This document shows, one piece after another, positions 32,696 through 40,732 of a stretch of DNA of 53,962 nt. The DNA comes from an uncultured Lachnospiraceae bacterium. GTDB lineage: Bacteria; Bacillota; Clostridia; Lachnospirales; Lachnospiraceae. The stretch's first letter is position 1. The number at the start of each line of letters is the position of its first letter. The notes under the pieces are model-generated. The model was given only the letters and a program-made list of their open reading frames with translations, had not been told where the DNA came from and searched no databases. The position numbers and the translations under genes were made by a program. Location of the stretch: contig OMXP01000012.1 in NCBI GenBank assembly GCA_900315055.1, positions 1 through 53,962 on the forward strand, given 5' to 3'.

Positions 32696-33709
32696 TTGAA
32701 CAGTGAGAAACAGAGCGCGGCAGAGGAGGCGCTTCTTACCTTTCTGAACAGAGACAGAGTGCGCCGCGATGAGCCGATGGCTCTGCACTGCTCCTTCCGC
32801 GCGGGCGGAAAGGCGGCGCTGTACGCGGAGGTTACAACCTTTGAGGAGCTTGTCCGCGCGCTGTCCGTGTGCGGACAGGCAGGGATTCCATTTTTCGTGA
32901 TGGGGAGGGGGACGAACCTCCTGGTTTCGGACGGCGGCTTTGACGGCCTGATCCTGCAGGTTTCGGGAAATGCGGCCCTGCCGCGGGAGATGGAGATCCC
33001 GGGCCCGGTTTCCGGCATGGAGATGCTGGATGAGGACGCGGCGCGCGCCCTTTTATCGGACAGTGTGTCCGGGATTACCGTATCCGGAAACAGGATCCTT
33101 GCGGGGGCGGGCGTTTCCCTCTCCGTCCTTGCAAAGTGCGCGGCGGACCACGGCCTTTCCGGCCTTGAATTTGCCTCCGGGATTCCCGGCTCTGTCGGCG
33201 GAGCGCTTGTCATGAACGCGGGCGCCTACGGCGGCGAGATGAAGCAGGTGGTGGAGAGTGTCTTCTGCCTTCTTCCCGGCGGGGAGCTCTGGCAGATTGA
33301 CAATGCGAACATGAAGTTCGGCTATCGGGAGAGCATGCTGCGGCACCTGCCGGCGATCGCGATGGAAGCGGTTTTTACCCTGACGCCGGGGAATCCCGAT
33401 ACCATCCGGGCGACCATGAATGATCTCAACGCAAGACGGCGGGAGAAGCAGCCTCTCGAGTACCCGAGCGCCGGCTCGACCTTCAAGCGGCCGGAGGGGT
33501 ACTTTGCCGGGAAGCTGATCCAGGACGCGGGGCTTGCCGGATACCGGGTCGGCGGGGCAGAGGTTTCGACGAAGCACTGCGGGTTCGTGATCAATAAGGA
33601 CCACGCAACCGCGACGGACATCTGCACCCTCATCGAGACGATTCAGCAGAAGGTCTATGAGAACAGCGGCGTAAGGCTCGAGCGCGAAGTGATCATCCTG
33701 GGTTCCTGA
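32696..33709 (+). CDS. murB: MurB, UDP-N-acetylenolpyruvoylglucosamine reductase
   Basis: 337 residues from TTG32696 with GAGGAAGAGG upstream. MurB makes UDP-MurNAc with NADPH through bound FAD. Visible are PFFVMGRGTNLLVSDGGFDG, SGIPGSVGGALVMNAGAYGG and the catalytic Ser of EYPSAGSTFKRP near residue 258. This is the type II form. It is about 30 residues longer than usual because of an insert (about 91-124, NAALPREMEIPGPVSGMEML onward) between the first FAD motif and the TVSGNRILAGAG strand. It starts two bases after hprK. Confidence 0.95.
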   Translation: MNSEKQSAAEEALLTFLNRDRVRRDEPMALHCSFRAGGKAALYAEVTTFEELVRALSVCGQAGIPFFVMGRGTNLLVSDGGFDGLILQVSGNAALPREMEIPGPVSGMEMLDEDAARALLSDSVSGITVSGNRILAGAGVSLSVLAKCAADHGLSGLEFASGIPGSVGGALVMNAGAYGGEMKQVVESVFCLLPGGELWQIDNANMKFGYRESMLRHLPAIAMEAVFTLTPGNPDTIRATMNDLNARRREKQPLEYPSAGSTFKRPEGYFAGKLIQDAGLAGYRVGGAEVSTKHCGFVINKDHATATDICTLIETIQQKVYENSGVRLEREVIILGS

Positions 33710-33732
33710 CAGCAGACTTAAGCGAGGTGGAT

Positions 33733-34602
33733 ATGCGATTTGTAGTTGTGACTGGCATGAGCGGCGCCGGCAAGGCGAGCGCGATGAAGATCCTCGAGGA
33801 CGAGGGATATTACTGTGTCGACAACCTGCCGGTGCGGCTCATCGGCAAGTTCATGGAGCTGGTCTCCATGCCGGCATCCGACATCACAAAGATCGCACTG
33901 GGCCTCGATGTCCGCTCCGACAAGCCCTTTGCCTATGTCGAGGAGGTCCTCGCGGAGCTTCGGGACAAGGGCTACAAGTATGAGATCCTGTTCATGGACG
34001 CATCCGACGAGGTGCTGATCCGGCGCTACAAGGAGTCGAGACGAAGCCACCCCCTTGCCCCGGAGGGACGGGTCGAGGATGGCATCCGGAAGGAGCGGGA
34101 GATCCTCAAAGGCATCAAGCAGAAGTCGGATTACGTCATCGATACCTCAAGGCTCCTTGTCCGGGAGCTGCGGCAGGAGCTGATCAGGATCTTCCAGGAG
34201 AACAAGAACTACAACTCCCTCATGATCTCGGTCACCTCATTCGGCTTCAAGTACGGGATCCCGGCCGATGCGGACCTTGTCTTTGACGTCCGGTTCCTTC
34301 CGAACCCCTACTACGTGGAGGAGCTCAAGCACCTGTCCGGCAACGACAAGCCGGTGCAGGACTTCGTGAAGAGCTTTCCGCAGACGGGGCAGTTCATGGA
34401 CAAGCTCGTCGACATGATCTCGTTTCTGATCCCCTACTACGTCAAGGAGGGAAAGAATCAGCTGGTCATTGCCATCGGCTGCACGGGCGGGCGGCACCGG
34501 AGCGTGACCCTTGCCAATGAGCTGTATCAGAGGCTCCTCGGCCACGGGGACTACGGGATCCAGCTCTATCACCGCGATATAAACAATGACACGAGAAAGT
34601 AG
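33733..34602 (+). CDS. rapZ: RapZ/YvcJ family nucleotide-binding protein
   Basis: 289 residues from ATG33733 (MRFVVVTGMSGAGK, the family start); GTG33727 is an alternative. Members bind nucleotides; in enteric bacteria RapZ guides RNase E to small RNAs that control glmS, and in Bacillus YvcJ affects competence. The P-loop is GMSGAGKAS, so the residue after Lys is Ala where Ser or Thr is standard. YYCVDNLPVRL is the other N-terminal mark. The C-terminal half (about 155-289) has VTSFGFKYGIP, DVRFLPNPYYVEEL and GCTGGRHRSVT, as in all RapZ proteins. WhiA begins five bases downstream. Confidence 0.95.
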   Translation: MRFVVVTGMSGAGKASAMKILEDEGYYCVDNLPVRLIGKFMELVSMPASDITKIALGLDVRSDKPFAYVEEVLAELRDKGYKYEILFMDASDEVLIRRYKESRRSHPLAPEGRVEDGIRKEREILKGIKQKSDYVIDTSRLLVRELRQELIRIFQENKNYNSLMISVTSFGFKYGIPADADLVFDVRFLPNPYYVEELKHLSGNDKPVQDFVKSFPQTGQFMDKLVDMISFLIPYYVKEGKNQLVIAIGCTGGRHRSVTLANELYQRLLGHGDYGIQLYHRDINNDTRK

Positions 34603-34607
34603 GTGCC

Positions 34608-35546
34608 ATGTCCTTTACGGAAGAGGTGCGCGCCGAACTCGGGAAGACGATGGCCCCCTCGACGCTGGAGCAGGAGAGTGAGCTCGGTGCCCTGCTTTGC
34701 TGCACGGCCCGGTTTGAAAACGACGGGCTTCTTGTCACATCGGACTCCCCCGCGGTGCGGACAAAGTGCTTTACTTTGCTTGAAAAAGCGTCTAAGATAT
34801 CGAATATGCGTGATTTTGGGCTGCCTGAAGGGGAGGATGGCGTCTTCGTCCGTCTTCCCGGGCGGGATCTTCTCCGCCTCCGGGGGTGGTTCCGGAAGGA
34901 CGGGACGCTTGTTCCCTCCCTTGTCGGATCCGGGAAGCAGGAGAAGGCCTACGTGCGCGGCATGGTGCTTGGTACGGGGACCTTTGCGGACCCCGCAAAG
35001 GAGTACTTCACCGAGCTCACGTTCCGGAGCATTCCCCAGCGAAGCCAGATGGAAGAGATCCTCTCCCGTTACAGTGTGGATCTTCGCGAGGGAACGCACC
35101 ACAGGCTCCCCTCTCTCTATGCCAGAGATGCCCAGGCGATCGCCGATCTTCTCGCGCTGTGCGGCGCCGGGGAGAGTGTTCTGGCTCTGGAGAACGCACG
35201 GGTGCTCCGGCAGTTCCGCGGCAACATCAACCGCCAGGTGAACTGTGAGACGGCGAACATCGCAAAGACGGTATCGGCATCCAGAAAGCAGATCGAGGAC
35301 ATTGATTATCTCGCAGATCACGGTGTCCTTGAGACATTGCCGGAACCGCTTCAGGAGATGGCGCGCGTCAGACGGGATCACCCGGACGCATCGCTCCCGG
35401 AACTGGGATCCCTTCTGGATCCGCCGGTTGGAAAGAGCGGGGTCAATCACCGCCTGCGCAGGCTCTCAGAGGCTGCAGACAGGGCACGGAATCAGGGTCG
35501 AAACGAAGAAACGACAGTGGACGCCGGGAACATGGAGGAACAGTGA
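34608..35546 (+). CDS. whiA: WhiA, sporulation/division regulator
   Basis: 312 residues. The N-terminal LAGLIDADG-like part lacks nuclease residues (MSFTEEVRAELGK, then AYVRGMVLGTGTFADPAKEY). The C-terminal HTH (about 225-305) is recognised by CETANIAKTVSASRKQIEDI and PVGKSGVNHRLRRL. WhiA influences cell division and chromosome segregation in Bacillus and sporulation in Streptomyces. The usual yvcK gene between rapZ and whiA is absent here; only five bases separate them. A charged tail follows the HTH. Confidence 0.95.
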   Translation: MSFTEEVRAELGKTMAPSTLEQESELGALLCCTARFENDGLLVTSDSPAVRTKCFTLLEKASKISNMRDFGLPEGEDGVFVRLPGRDLLRLRGWFRKDGTLVPSLVGSGKQEKAYVRGMVLGTGTFADPAKEYFTELTFRSIPQRSQMEEILSRYSVDLREGTHHRLPSLYARDAQAIADLLALCGAGESVLALENARVLRQFRGNINRQVNCETANIAKTVSASRKQIEDIDYLADHGVLETLPEPLQEMARVRRDHPDASLPELGSLLDPPVGKSGVNHRLRRLSEAADRARNQGRNEETTVDAGNMEEQ

Positions 35547-35575
35547 CCGAACAGTGACCGGCAAGGAGGATGATT

Positions 35576-35848
35576 ATGGTAAAGAAGTCTATGACCGTCA
35601 AACTCAAAGGGGGCCTGGAAGCCCGTCCCATCGCGGAACTGGTGCAGGTGGCAAGCAAGTACGACAGCAGGATCTACATTGAGCTTGGCACCAAGCGCGT
35701 CAATGCGAAGAGCATCATGGGCATGATGTCTCTGGAGCTGGACAACGGCGATGAGATGACGGTGTCTGCGGACGGCAGCGATGAGCAGGCCGCGATCGAT
35801 GAGATCGAGCAGTTCGTCACGGCGCCTGAAGTGGCAGCCGAAAAGTAA
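35576..35848 (+). CDS. HPr-like protein with Glu15 (Crh-type)
   Basis: 90 residues from ATG35576, which is six bases after AAGGAGG; ATG35570 is too close. The fold and length are those of HPr. The phosphotransfer loop reads GLEARPIA, so position 15, the histidine that carries phosphate from enzyme I, is Glu15. Ser46 is kept in RVNAKSIMGMMSL. This is the pattern of Crh of Bacillus (Gln15, Ser46), which acts with CcpA but not in sugar transport. The location after whiA is also that of crh in Bacillus. HPr kinase is encoded nearby. A true HPr must lie elsewhere. Confidence 0.88.
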   Translation: MVKKSMTVKLKGGLEARPIAELVQVASKYDSRIYIELGTKRVNAKSIMGMMSLELDNGDEMTVSADGSDEQAAIDEIEQFVTAPEVAAEK

Positions 35849-35873
35849 AAAAACAGGATCGGACAAGGAAGTC

Positions 35874-35902
35874 GTCTCAAAGGCAGTTGATGTCTTTGAG
35901 AC
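35874..35902 (+). other. Perfect 9-bp stem-loop before the ABC binding protein gene
   Basis: GTCTCAAAG, 11-base loop, CTTTGAGAC. The following ACTTTGC is a weak T-run, so a modest terminator of the HPr-like gene or a leader structure. Just before the GGAGG at 35915. Confidence 0.45.
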
Positions 35903-35924
35903 ACTTTGCTATATGGAGGACAGT

Positions 35925-37085
35925 ATGATGAAAAGAAAAATGATCTCTTGCTTACTTGCTGCGGGCATCGGCACCATGATGCTTGCAGGCTGCGGCTCGT
36001 CCGATTCGGGCAGCGCAGCCACCTCATCTGCGGTAGCTTCCACCACGGCCGCTGCAGAGGAGACCACGGCAGCTGCAACAACTGCCGCTGCAGAGGAGAC
36101 GAGTGTAGCATCCACGGATTCTGCCGCCGCTGCCGCAGGCACCACCTATAAGGTCGGTATCGTCCAGTACATGGACCACGCTTCCCTGAACCAGATCACG
36201 GAGAACATCGAGTCCGAGCTGGACGCACAGGCAGCTTCCCTTGGTGTGACCTTCGATTATTCCGACTACTTCTTCAACGGCGAGGGCGATCAGTCCCTTC
36301 TGCAGCAGCAGATGGCACAGCTGAAAGATGACGGCGTCGATGTCGTCGTCTGCATCGCAACTCCCACCGCTCTCTATGCCCAGTCCGCTTTCGAGGACAC
36401 CGATACCCCGATCATCTTCTCGGCTGTCACGGATCCGGTGGGCGCAGGCCTTGTTTCTTCCAATGACGCGCCCGGCGGGAACATCACCGGTACCTCCGAT
36501 GCGCTGAACACCGATGCGATCATGGATCTGATCTTCGCGCAGAATCCGGATGCCGACAACATCGGCCTCCTGTACTCCACCTCTGAGGATTCCTCGACGC
36601 AGGCGATCGCCGATGCGAAGGCATATCTTGACGAAAAGGGAATCTCCTATGACGAGAAGACCGGCACCAACAACGATGAGGTCTCCCAGGCCGTCGATGC
36701 GCTGATTGCAGACGGCGTGGACGCAGTCTTTACGCCCACCGACAACACGGTCATGAGCGCAGAGCTCTCGATCTATGAGAAGTTCATCGACGCCGGCATC
36801 CCGCACTACACCGGCGCAGATTCCTTCGCCTTAAACGGCGCGTTCCTGGGCTTTGGCATCAACTATGCGGACCTTGGCACGAAGACGGCTGACATGGTTG
36901 TCGATGTCCTTGTCAACGGCGCAGATCCCGCAACAACTCCGGTCGAGACGCTCGACGACGGCATTGCAACGATCAACACCGACACCTGCTCGGCATTAGG
37001 GTATGATCTTGCAACGGTTGAGGACGCCTTCAAGCCGTATGTCTCGAGCATTGTCGAGACGACGACGCAGGAGAACTTCGACTGA
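35925..37085 (+). CDS. ABC transporter substrate-binding lipoprotein (TrpX-like, PF04392 type)
   Basis: 386 residues from ATG35925 (GGAGG five bases before; ATG35928 eight bases before is equally good). Lipoprotein signal: MMKRKMISCLLAAGIG then MMLAGC, the lipid-bearing Cys near 23. A Ser/Ala/Thr-Glu linker (about 25-70) ties it to the membrane. The ligand domain starts YKVGIVQYMDHASLNQI and contains NIGLLYSTSEDSS and VDAVFTPTDNTVM, as in the TrpX family of binding proteins. Ligands in this family include tryptophan and other aromatic compounds; the ligand here is unknown. Permease and ATPase genes follow after a terminator. Confidence 0.9.
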   Translation: MMKRKMISCLLAAGIGTMMLAGCGSSDSGSAATSSAVASTTAAAEETTAAATTAAAEETSVASTDSAAAAAGTTYKVGIVQYMDHASLNQITENIESELDAQAASLGVTFDYSDYFFNGEGDQSLLQQQMAQLKDDGVDVVVCIATPTALYAQSAFEDTDTPIIFSAVTDPVGAGLVSSNDAPGGNITGTSDALNTDAIMDLIFAQNPDADNIGLLYSTSEDSSTQAIADAKAYLDEKGISYDEKTGTNNDEVSQAVDALIADGVDAVFTPTDNTVMSAELSIYEKFIDAGIPHYTGADSFALNGAFLGFGINYADLGTKTADMVVDVLVNGADPATTPVETLDDGIATINTDTCSALGYDLATVEDAFKPYVSSIVETTTQENFD

Positions 37086-37088
37086 TCG

Positions 37089-37117
37089 TTTCCCGATGAA
37101 CTCTTTCAGGGTATAAT
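37089..37117 (+). promoter_or_regulatory. Internal promoter ahead of the ABC permease
   Basis: Weak -35 TTTCCC, 17 bases, perfect TATAAT (37112-37117). Predicted start near 37124, inside the ascending arm of the terminator at 37119-37165. Confidence 0.45.
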
Positions 37118-37118
37118 G

Positions 37119-37165
37119 AAACCCGGCAAAGGGGCGGCAAAAGGCTGCCCTTCTGCCGGGTTTTT
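37119..37165 (+). terminator. Terminator/attenuator between binding protein and permease genes
   Basis: AAACCCGGCA ... GGGCGGC-AAAA-GGCTGCCC ... TGCCGGGTTTTT, a two-part stem with a T-run. It would lower permease and ATPase levels below binding protein. Confidence 0.85.
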
Positions 37166-37186
37166 CTTTATGGAAAGGAAGAGACA

Positions 37187-38140
37187 ATGGGTTTTCTTAC
37201 TCCGAACATCATCGAGACGGCCGTCAACAACGGCCTGATCTACGGGTGTGTGGCGCTATCGCTCTTTATCAGCTTCACCATCCTGAACATCTGCGACCTC
37301 TCGACCGACGGCTGCTATATCCTCGGCGCCGCAGTCGGTGTCTCCGTGACGATCGCAGGGCATCCGATCCTCGCGATCTTTGCCGGCATGGCGGCGGGCG
37401 TCTGCTCGGGCTTTGTGACGGCCTTTCTCCAGACAAGGCTGAGGGTCCCGGATATCCTCGCCGGCATCGTGGTGAACACGGGACTCTACACGATCAACCT
37501 CATGGTCATGGGGCTTCGGACGAACCTGAACATCGTAGGTACCGACACGGTGTTCAGCATGTTTGAGAGCCTGAATGATTCCGCCTTCTGGCAGGGCTGG
37601 TCCGATACGATCCTGCTTCTCATGATTGTGGCGGCCCTGTGCCTTTTCATCTACTGGTTCCTGACGACGCGCCTCGGTCTTTCCATCCGGGCAACCGGTG
37701 ACTCGGCGCCTATGGTTCGCGCATCCTCCATCAATCCCGCCTTCACGATCACCGTGGGGCTGTGCCTGTCGAACTCGTTCACCGGCCTTGCCGGGTGCCT
37801 CATCGGTCAGTACACGAAGACCGCCGAGATCAACCAGGGCACCGGCATGGTGACCATCGCCCTCGCATCTCTCATCATCGGACAGATGATCTTCGGCCGG
37901 GGACCGATGATGGTGCGCATCATCGGAACGGTCGTGGGATCGGTCCTCTACCGGTTCATCATCGCCATCGCACTTCGCCTCAATGTCCCGACGCAGGCCT
38001 TCCGCCTCGTCTCGGCCGTCATCGTCGCGATTGCCATCGCAGCCCCTGCGATCCGCGATTTCGTGCGCTTCTCGATCCGGAAGCGCTCGGTCATGCGCGC
38101 CCACAGGGCAGAGCGGAAGGGAGGAGAGACGCATGCTTGA
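37187..38140 (+). CDS. ABC transporter permease (TrpY-like)
   Basis: 317 residues, about nine membrane segments, BPD_transp_2 (branched-chain amino acid permease-like) type: NNGLIYGCVALSLFISFTIL, then DLSTDGCYILGAAV, and LGLSIRATGDSAPMVRASSI, which includes the cytosolic coupling loop. GGAAAGGAAG lies a few bases before ATG37187. It overlaps the ATPase gene by eight bases. Together with the lipoprotein upstream it makes an importer for an aromatic or related solute. Confidence 0.92.
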   Translation: MGFLTPNIIETAVNNGLIYGCVALSLFISFTILNICDLSTDGCYILGAAVGVSVTIAGHPILAIFAGMAAGVCSGFVTAFLQTRLRVPDILAGIVVNTGLYTINLMVMGLRTNLNIVGTDTVFSMFESLNDSAFWQGWSDTILLLMIVAALCLFIYWFLTTRLGLSIRATGDSAPMVRASSINPAFTITVGLCLSNSFTGLAGCLIGQYTKTAEINQGTGMVTIALASLIIGQMIFGRGPMMVRIIGTVVGSVLYRFIIAIALRLNVPTQAFRLVSAVIVAIAIAAPAIRDFVRFSIRKRSVMRAHRAERKGGETHA

Positions 38141-38951
38141 GATCACGGACATCAGCAAGACCTTCAACCCCGGAACGATCAATGAGAAACAGGCTCTTCG
38201 GGACGTCTCCCTGACCCTGCAGGACGGGGACTTTGCGACGATCGTCGGCTCCAACGGCGCCGGCAAGTCGACCCTGTTCAATGCGATCGCGGGCTCCTTT
38301 ATCGTCGATGAGGGAGCGATCATTCTCGACGGGAAGGACATCACCTTCGAGAAGGAGCACCGCCGGGCGGTGTACATCGGGCGTCTCTTCCAGGATCCCC
38401 TGATGGGCACGGCGCCGCACATGACGATCGAGGAGAACCTCTCGGTCGCCTACCTTCGCGCCTCACAGCACAAGGCAATGTTCTCGAGAATCACGAAGAA
38501 GGAAAAGGAGCTCTTCCGGGAGCAGCTCTCCCTCCTGCACATGGGTCTTGAGGACCGGATGACGCAGCCGGTGGGACTTCTCTCCGGCGGACAGCGGCAG
38601 GCTTTAACGCTCCTTATGGCAACCGTCGTGACCCCGAAGCTTCTGCTCCTTGATGAGCACACGGCAGCCCTCGACCCCGCAACGGCCGACAAGGTGCTGA
38701 CGCTGACGCGGGATATCGTATCCGAGCGCAGGATCACGTGCCTTATGGTCACCCACAACATGAATCAGGCTCTCGAGATGGGGAACCGGACGCTCATGAT
38801 GGACTCCGGCCGCATCGTCCTTGATGTCTCCGGTAAGGAGAGAGAGAAGATGACGGTGGAGGATCTTCTCATGGCGTTTGCAAAGAATGCCGGATCAAGC
38901 CTCGACAACGACCGGATCCTGCTCTCGACAAAGAAGGACAGGGAAGCATGA
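38133..38951 (+). CDS. ABC transporter ATP-binding protein (TrpZ-like)
   Basis: 272 residues from ATG38133 with GGAGGAG upstream inside the permease gene; the frame is open further up but without coding character. Walker A GSNGAGKST (39-47), signature LLSGGQRQALTLLMA, Walker B KLLLLDEHTAALDP and a switch His in MVTHN. It powers the importer from the cytosolic face. The stop overlaps the start of the EFR1 gene (ATGA), so that gene is part of the operon. Confidence 0.95.
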   Translation: MLEITDISKTFNPGTINEKQALRDVSLTLQDGDFATIVGSNGAGKSTLFNAIAGSFIVDEGAIILDGKDITFEKEHRRAVYIGRLFQDPLMGTAPHMTIEENLSVAYLRASQHKAMFSRITKKEKELFREQLSLLHMGLEDRMTQPVGLLSGGQRQALTLLMATVVTPKLLLLDEHTAALDPATADKVLTLTRDIVSERRITCLMVTHNMNQALEMGNRTLMMDSGRIVLDVSGKEREKMTVEDLLMAFAKNAGSSLDNDRILLSTKKDREA

Positions 38952-39739
38952 TCTTCTATTTTTCCGCGACCGGCAATTCGAAATATGTCGCAGAGCGCAT
39001 TGCAGGTAAGACGGGAGACCGCCTCGTTTCCATCGGCTCTGCGATAAAGAATGACGAGATGAGCTATGAGCTTGCTCCCGGAGAGGATCTCGGGTTTGTG
39101 ACCCCGGTCTATTTCTGGGGCATCCCGGAGATCGTCCATACGTTTCTTCGCACCGTGTTTCTGACGAGCGGTGGCGGAGAGCATTACATCTATCATGTCG
39201 CAACCTTCGGCACTGTCACCGGCGGGGTGAGCGCGATGATGTCGAATGACCTCCGGGCCATCATCGGCCTTCCGCTCACGGCCTGCTTTGCGATCCGCAT
39301 GGTGGATACCTGGACGCCGATCTTTGATGTCTCCGATGAGAAGAAGAACCGGGAGGTCCTTGAGAAGGCAGAGCCCGAGATCCGGGAGATGATCGGAAAG
39401 ATCAAAGAGAAGACAGCCGGCGATTTCAACTACTACCGCGGCGCCTGGGCGCTTTTCTGGCCGGTGGCACAGGCGTTCTACGGCCCGGCAAAGAATCCGA
39501 AGCACTTTTCCGTGACAAAGGACTGCATCTCCTGCGGCCTCTGCGAGAGGCAGTGTCCCACGGGGACGATTAAGCTGCAGGACGGGCACCCTGTCTGGAG
39601 CGGTAACTCGTGTACCCTGTGCCTTGGCTGTCTCCATCGCTGCCCGAAGGGCGCGATCCGCTACGGCACGAAGGAAAAGACCGTGCGCCACGGACAGTAC
39701 GTCAATCCGGACACGGATCTTGCAAACAACAATGTATGA
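38948..39739 (+). CDS. EFR1-type protein: flavodoxin-like domain fused to a 2[4Fe-4S] ferredoxin
   Basis: 263 residues. It begins MIFYFSATGNSKYVAERIAG, the FMN phosphate loop of flavodoxins. Residues 1-180 form that domain, with TPVYFWGIPEIV and ATFGTVTGG. Residues about 190-250 are a ferredoxin: CISCGLCERQCPTG and CTLCLGCLHRCPKG, two complete clusters. Such fusions are frequent in Clostridia; their partners are unknown. ATGA overlap with the ABC ATPase gene. The GNAT gene overlaps its end by eight bases. Confidence 0.9.
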   Translation: MIFYFSATGNSKYVAERIAGKTGDRLVSIGSAIKNDEMSYELAPGEDLGFVTPVYFWGIPEIVHTFLRTVFLTSGGGEHYIYHVATFGTVTGGVSAMMSNDLRAIIGLPLTACFAIRMVDTWTPIFDVSDEKKNREVLEKAEPEIREMIGKIKEKTAGDFNYYRGAWALFWPVAQAFYGPAKNPKHFSVTKDCISCGLCERQCPTGTIKLQDGHPVWSGNSCTLCLGCLHRCPKGAIRYGTKEKTVRHGQYVNPDTDLANNNV

Positions 39740-40658
39740 TACCACCCTTCATCTCAGAACAATCGTTGTTGCGGGGAAAGATCCGAAGCGCTCGGAGGAG
39801 ATCGCAGGGATCCTGACGGAAGAGCTTGCCGGAGTCACCGCAGTTCCGGAAGCCCTGAAGGATATGGAAGCTGACGCAGTAAAGAGCACAGGACAGAGAA
39901 ACTTCCCGAAGGCGAAAGACAACGGGATCCTGTACCTCACCGACAGCCCGGCCTTTCACGAAAGGGCACGGAAAGAGGGACAGGCCTGTGCCTGCTTTAC
40001 CGATGATCCCACCTCTTCCGGTGATTTTCCCGGGGCGCTGTACCTTCTGACAGAGCCCGAGTGGGTGGACCTTGACTCCTACGAGAAGATCTACGAGCGT
40101 CTTAGCGGTCTTCCCTGGACGATTACGGTGACAGAGCGCCTGATCATCCGGGAGCTGTCGATGGAGGATTTTTCCGATCTCATGGCGCTCTATGATGATC
40201 CGGAGGCAAAGAGGTTTCTTGCAGGACCTCTGCAGGACAAAGCACTGGAGAAGGAGAATCTCTCCCGCTATATCCGTCAGGTCTACGGCCTGTACGGCTA
40301 CGGCTACTGGGCGGTGGAGGAGAGAAAAAGCCATTCGCTTGTCGGCCTTGCGGGATTTCAGGGAAAGCTCACGGACAGGGGCGAGGCAGAGCTCGGGTTC
40401 CTCGTCCGGAAGGATAAAAGACGTCAGGGCATAGCCACAGAGATTTGCCGGGGAATCCTTGCCTTTGCGCGGAAGGCCCTTCCCTTTACCGGTGTAATTG
40501 CGACGTGCGATCCGGACAATAAGGGGTCTGCTGCCGTCCTCACGGCTCTTGGATTCCGACAGGAAGAGAGGGCAATTAAAAAAACGGACAACGGTGTGGA
40601 AGAACAGCCTCCCGTTCTGTACTATGTCCTTGATGAATTCCATCCGCAGATGGTGTAA
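39732..40658 (+). CDS. GNAT family N-acetyltransferase with N-terminal extra domain
   Basis: 308 residues from ATG39732, overlapping the EFR1 gene; no clear Shine-Dalgarno, so coupling is likely. Residues 1-130 are an unassigned alpha/beta-looking domain (LRTIVVAGKDPKRSEEIAGI). Residues about 135-300 are a RimJ/RimL-type GNAT: ERLIIRELSMEDFSDLMALY, ELGFLVRKDKRRQGIATEIC (the acetyl-CoA loop) and CDPDNKGSAAVLTALGF. It acetylates an amine by acetyl-CoA; the substrate is unknown. The unusual pairing with an ABC importer and ferredoxin may mean one metabolic module. Confidence 0.85.
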   Translation: MYDTTLHLRTIVVAGKDPKRSEEIAGILTEELAGVTAVPEALKDMEADAVKSTGQRNFPKAKDNGILYLTDSPAFHERARKEGQACACFTDDPTSSGDFPGALYLLTEPEWVDLDSYEKIYERLSGLPWTITVTERLIIRELSMEDFSDLMALYDDPEAKRFLAGPLQDKALEKENLSRYIRQVYGLYGYGYWAVEERKSHSLVGLAGFQGKLTDRGEAELGFLVRKDKRRQGIATEICRGILAFARKALPFTGVIATCDPDNKGSAAVLTALGFRQEERAIKKTDNGVEEQPPVLYYVLDEFHPQMV

Positions 40659-40732
40659 AATGCCATCTCGTGCAACAGCGCAATGGATCGTGAAACCGTC
40701 ATCAGTTCTGCAAACAGGAGAGAAGAAGAACA

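Noticed and set aside
35849..37190. T-box or trp-type riboswitch for the TrpX-like importer
   Set aside because: No T-box core sequence or specifier pattern; only simple hairpins are present.
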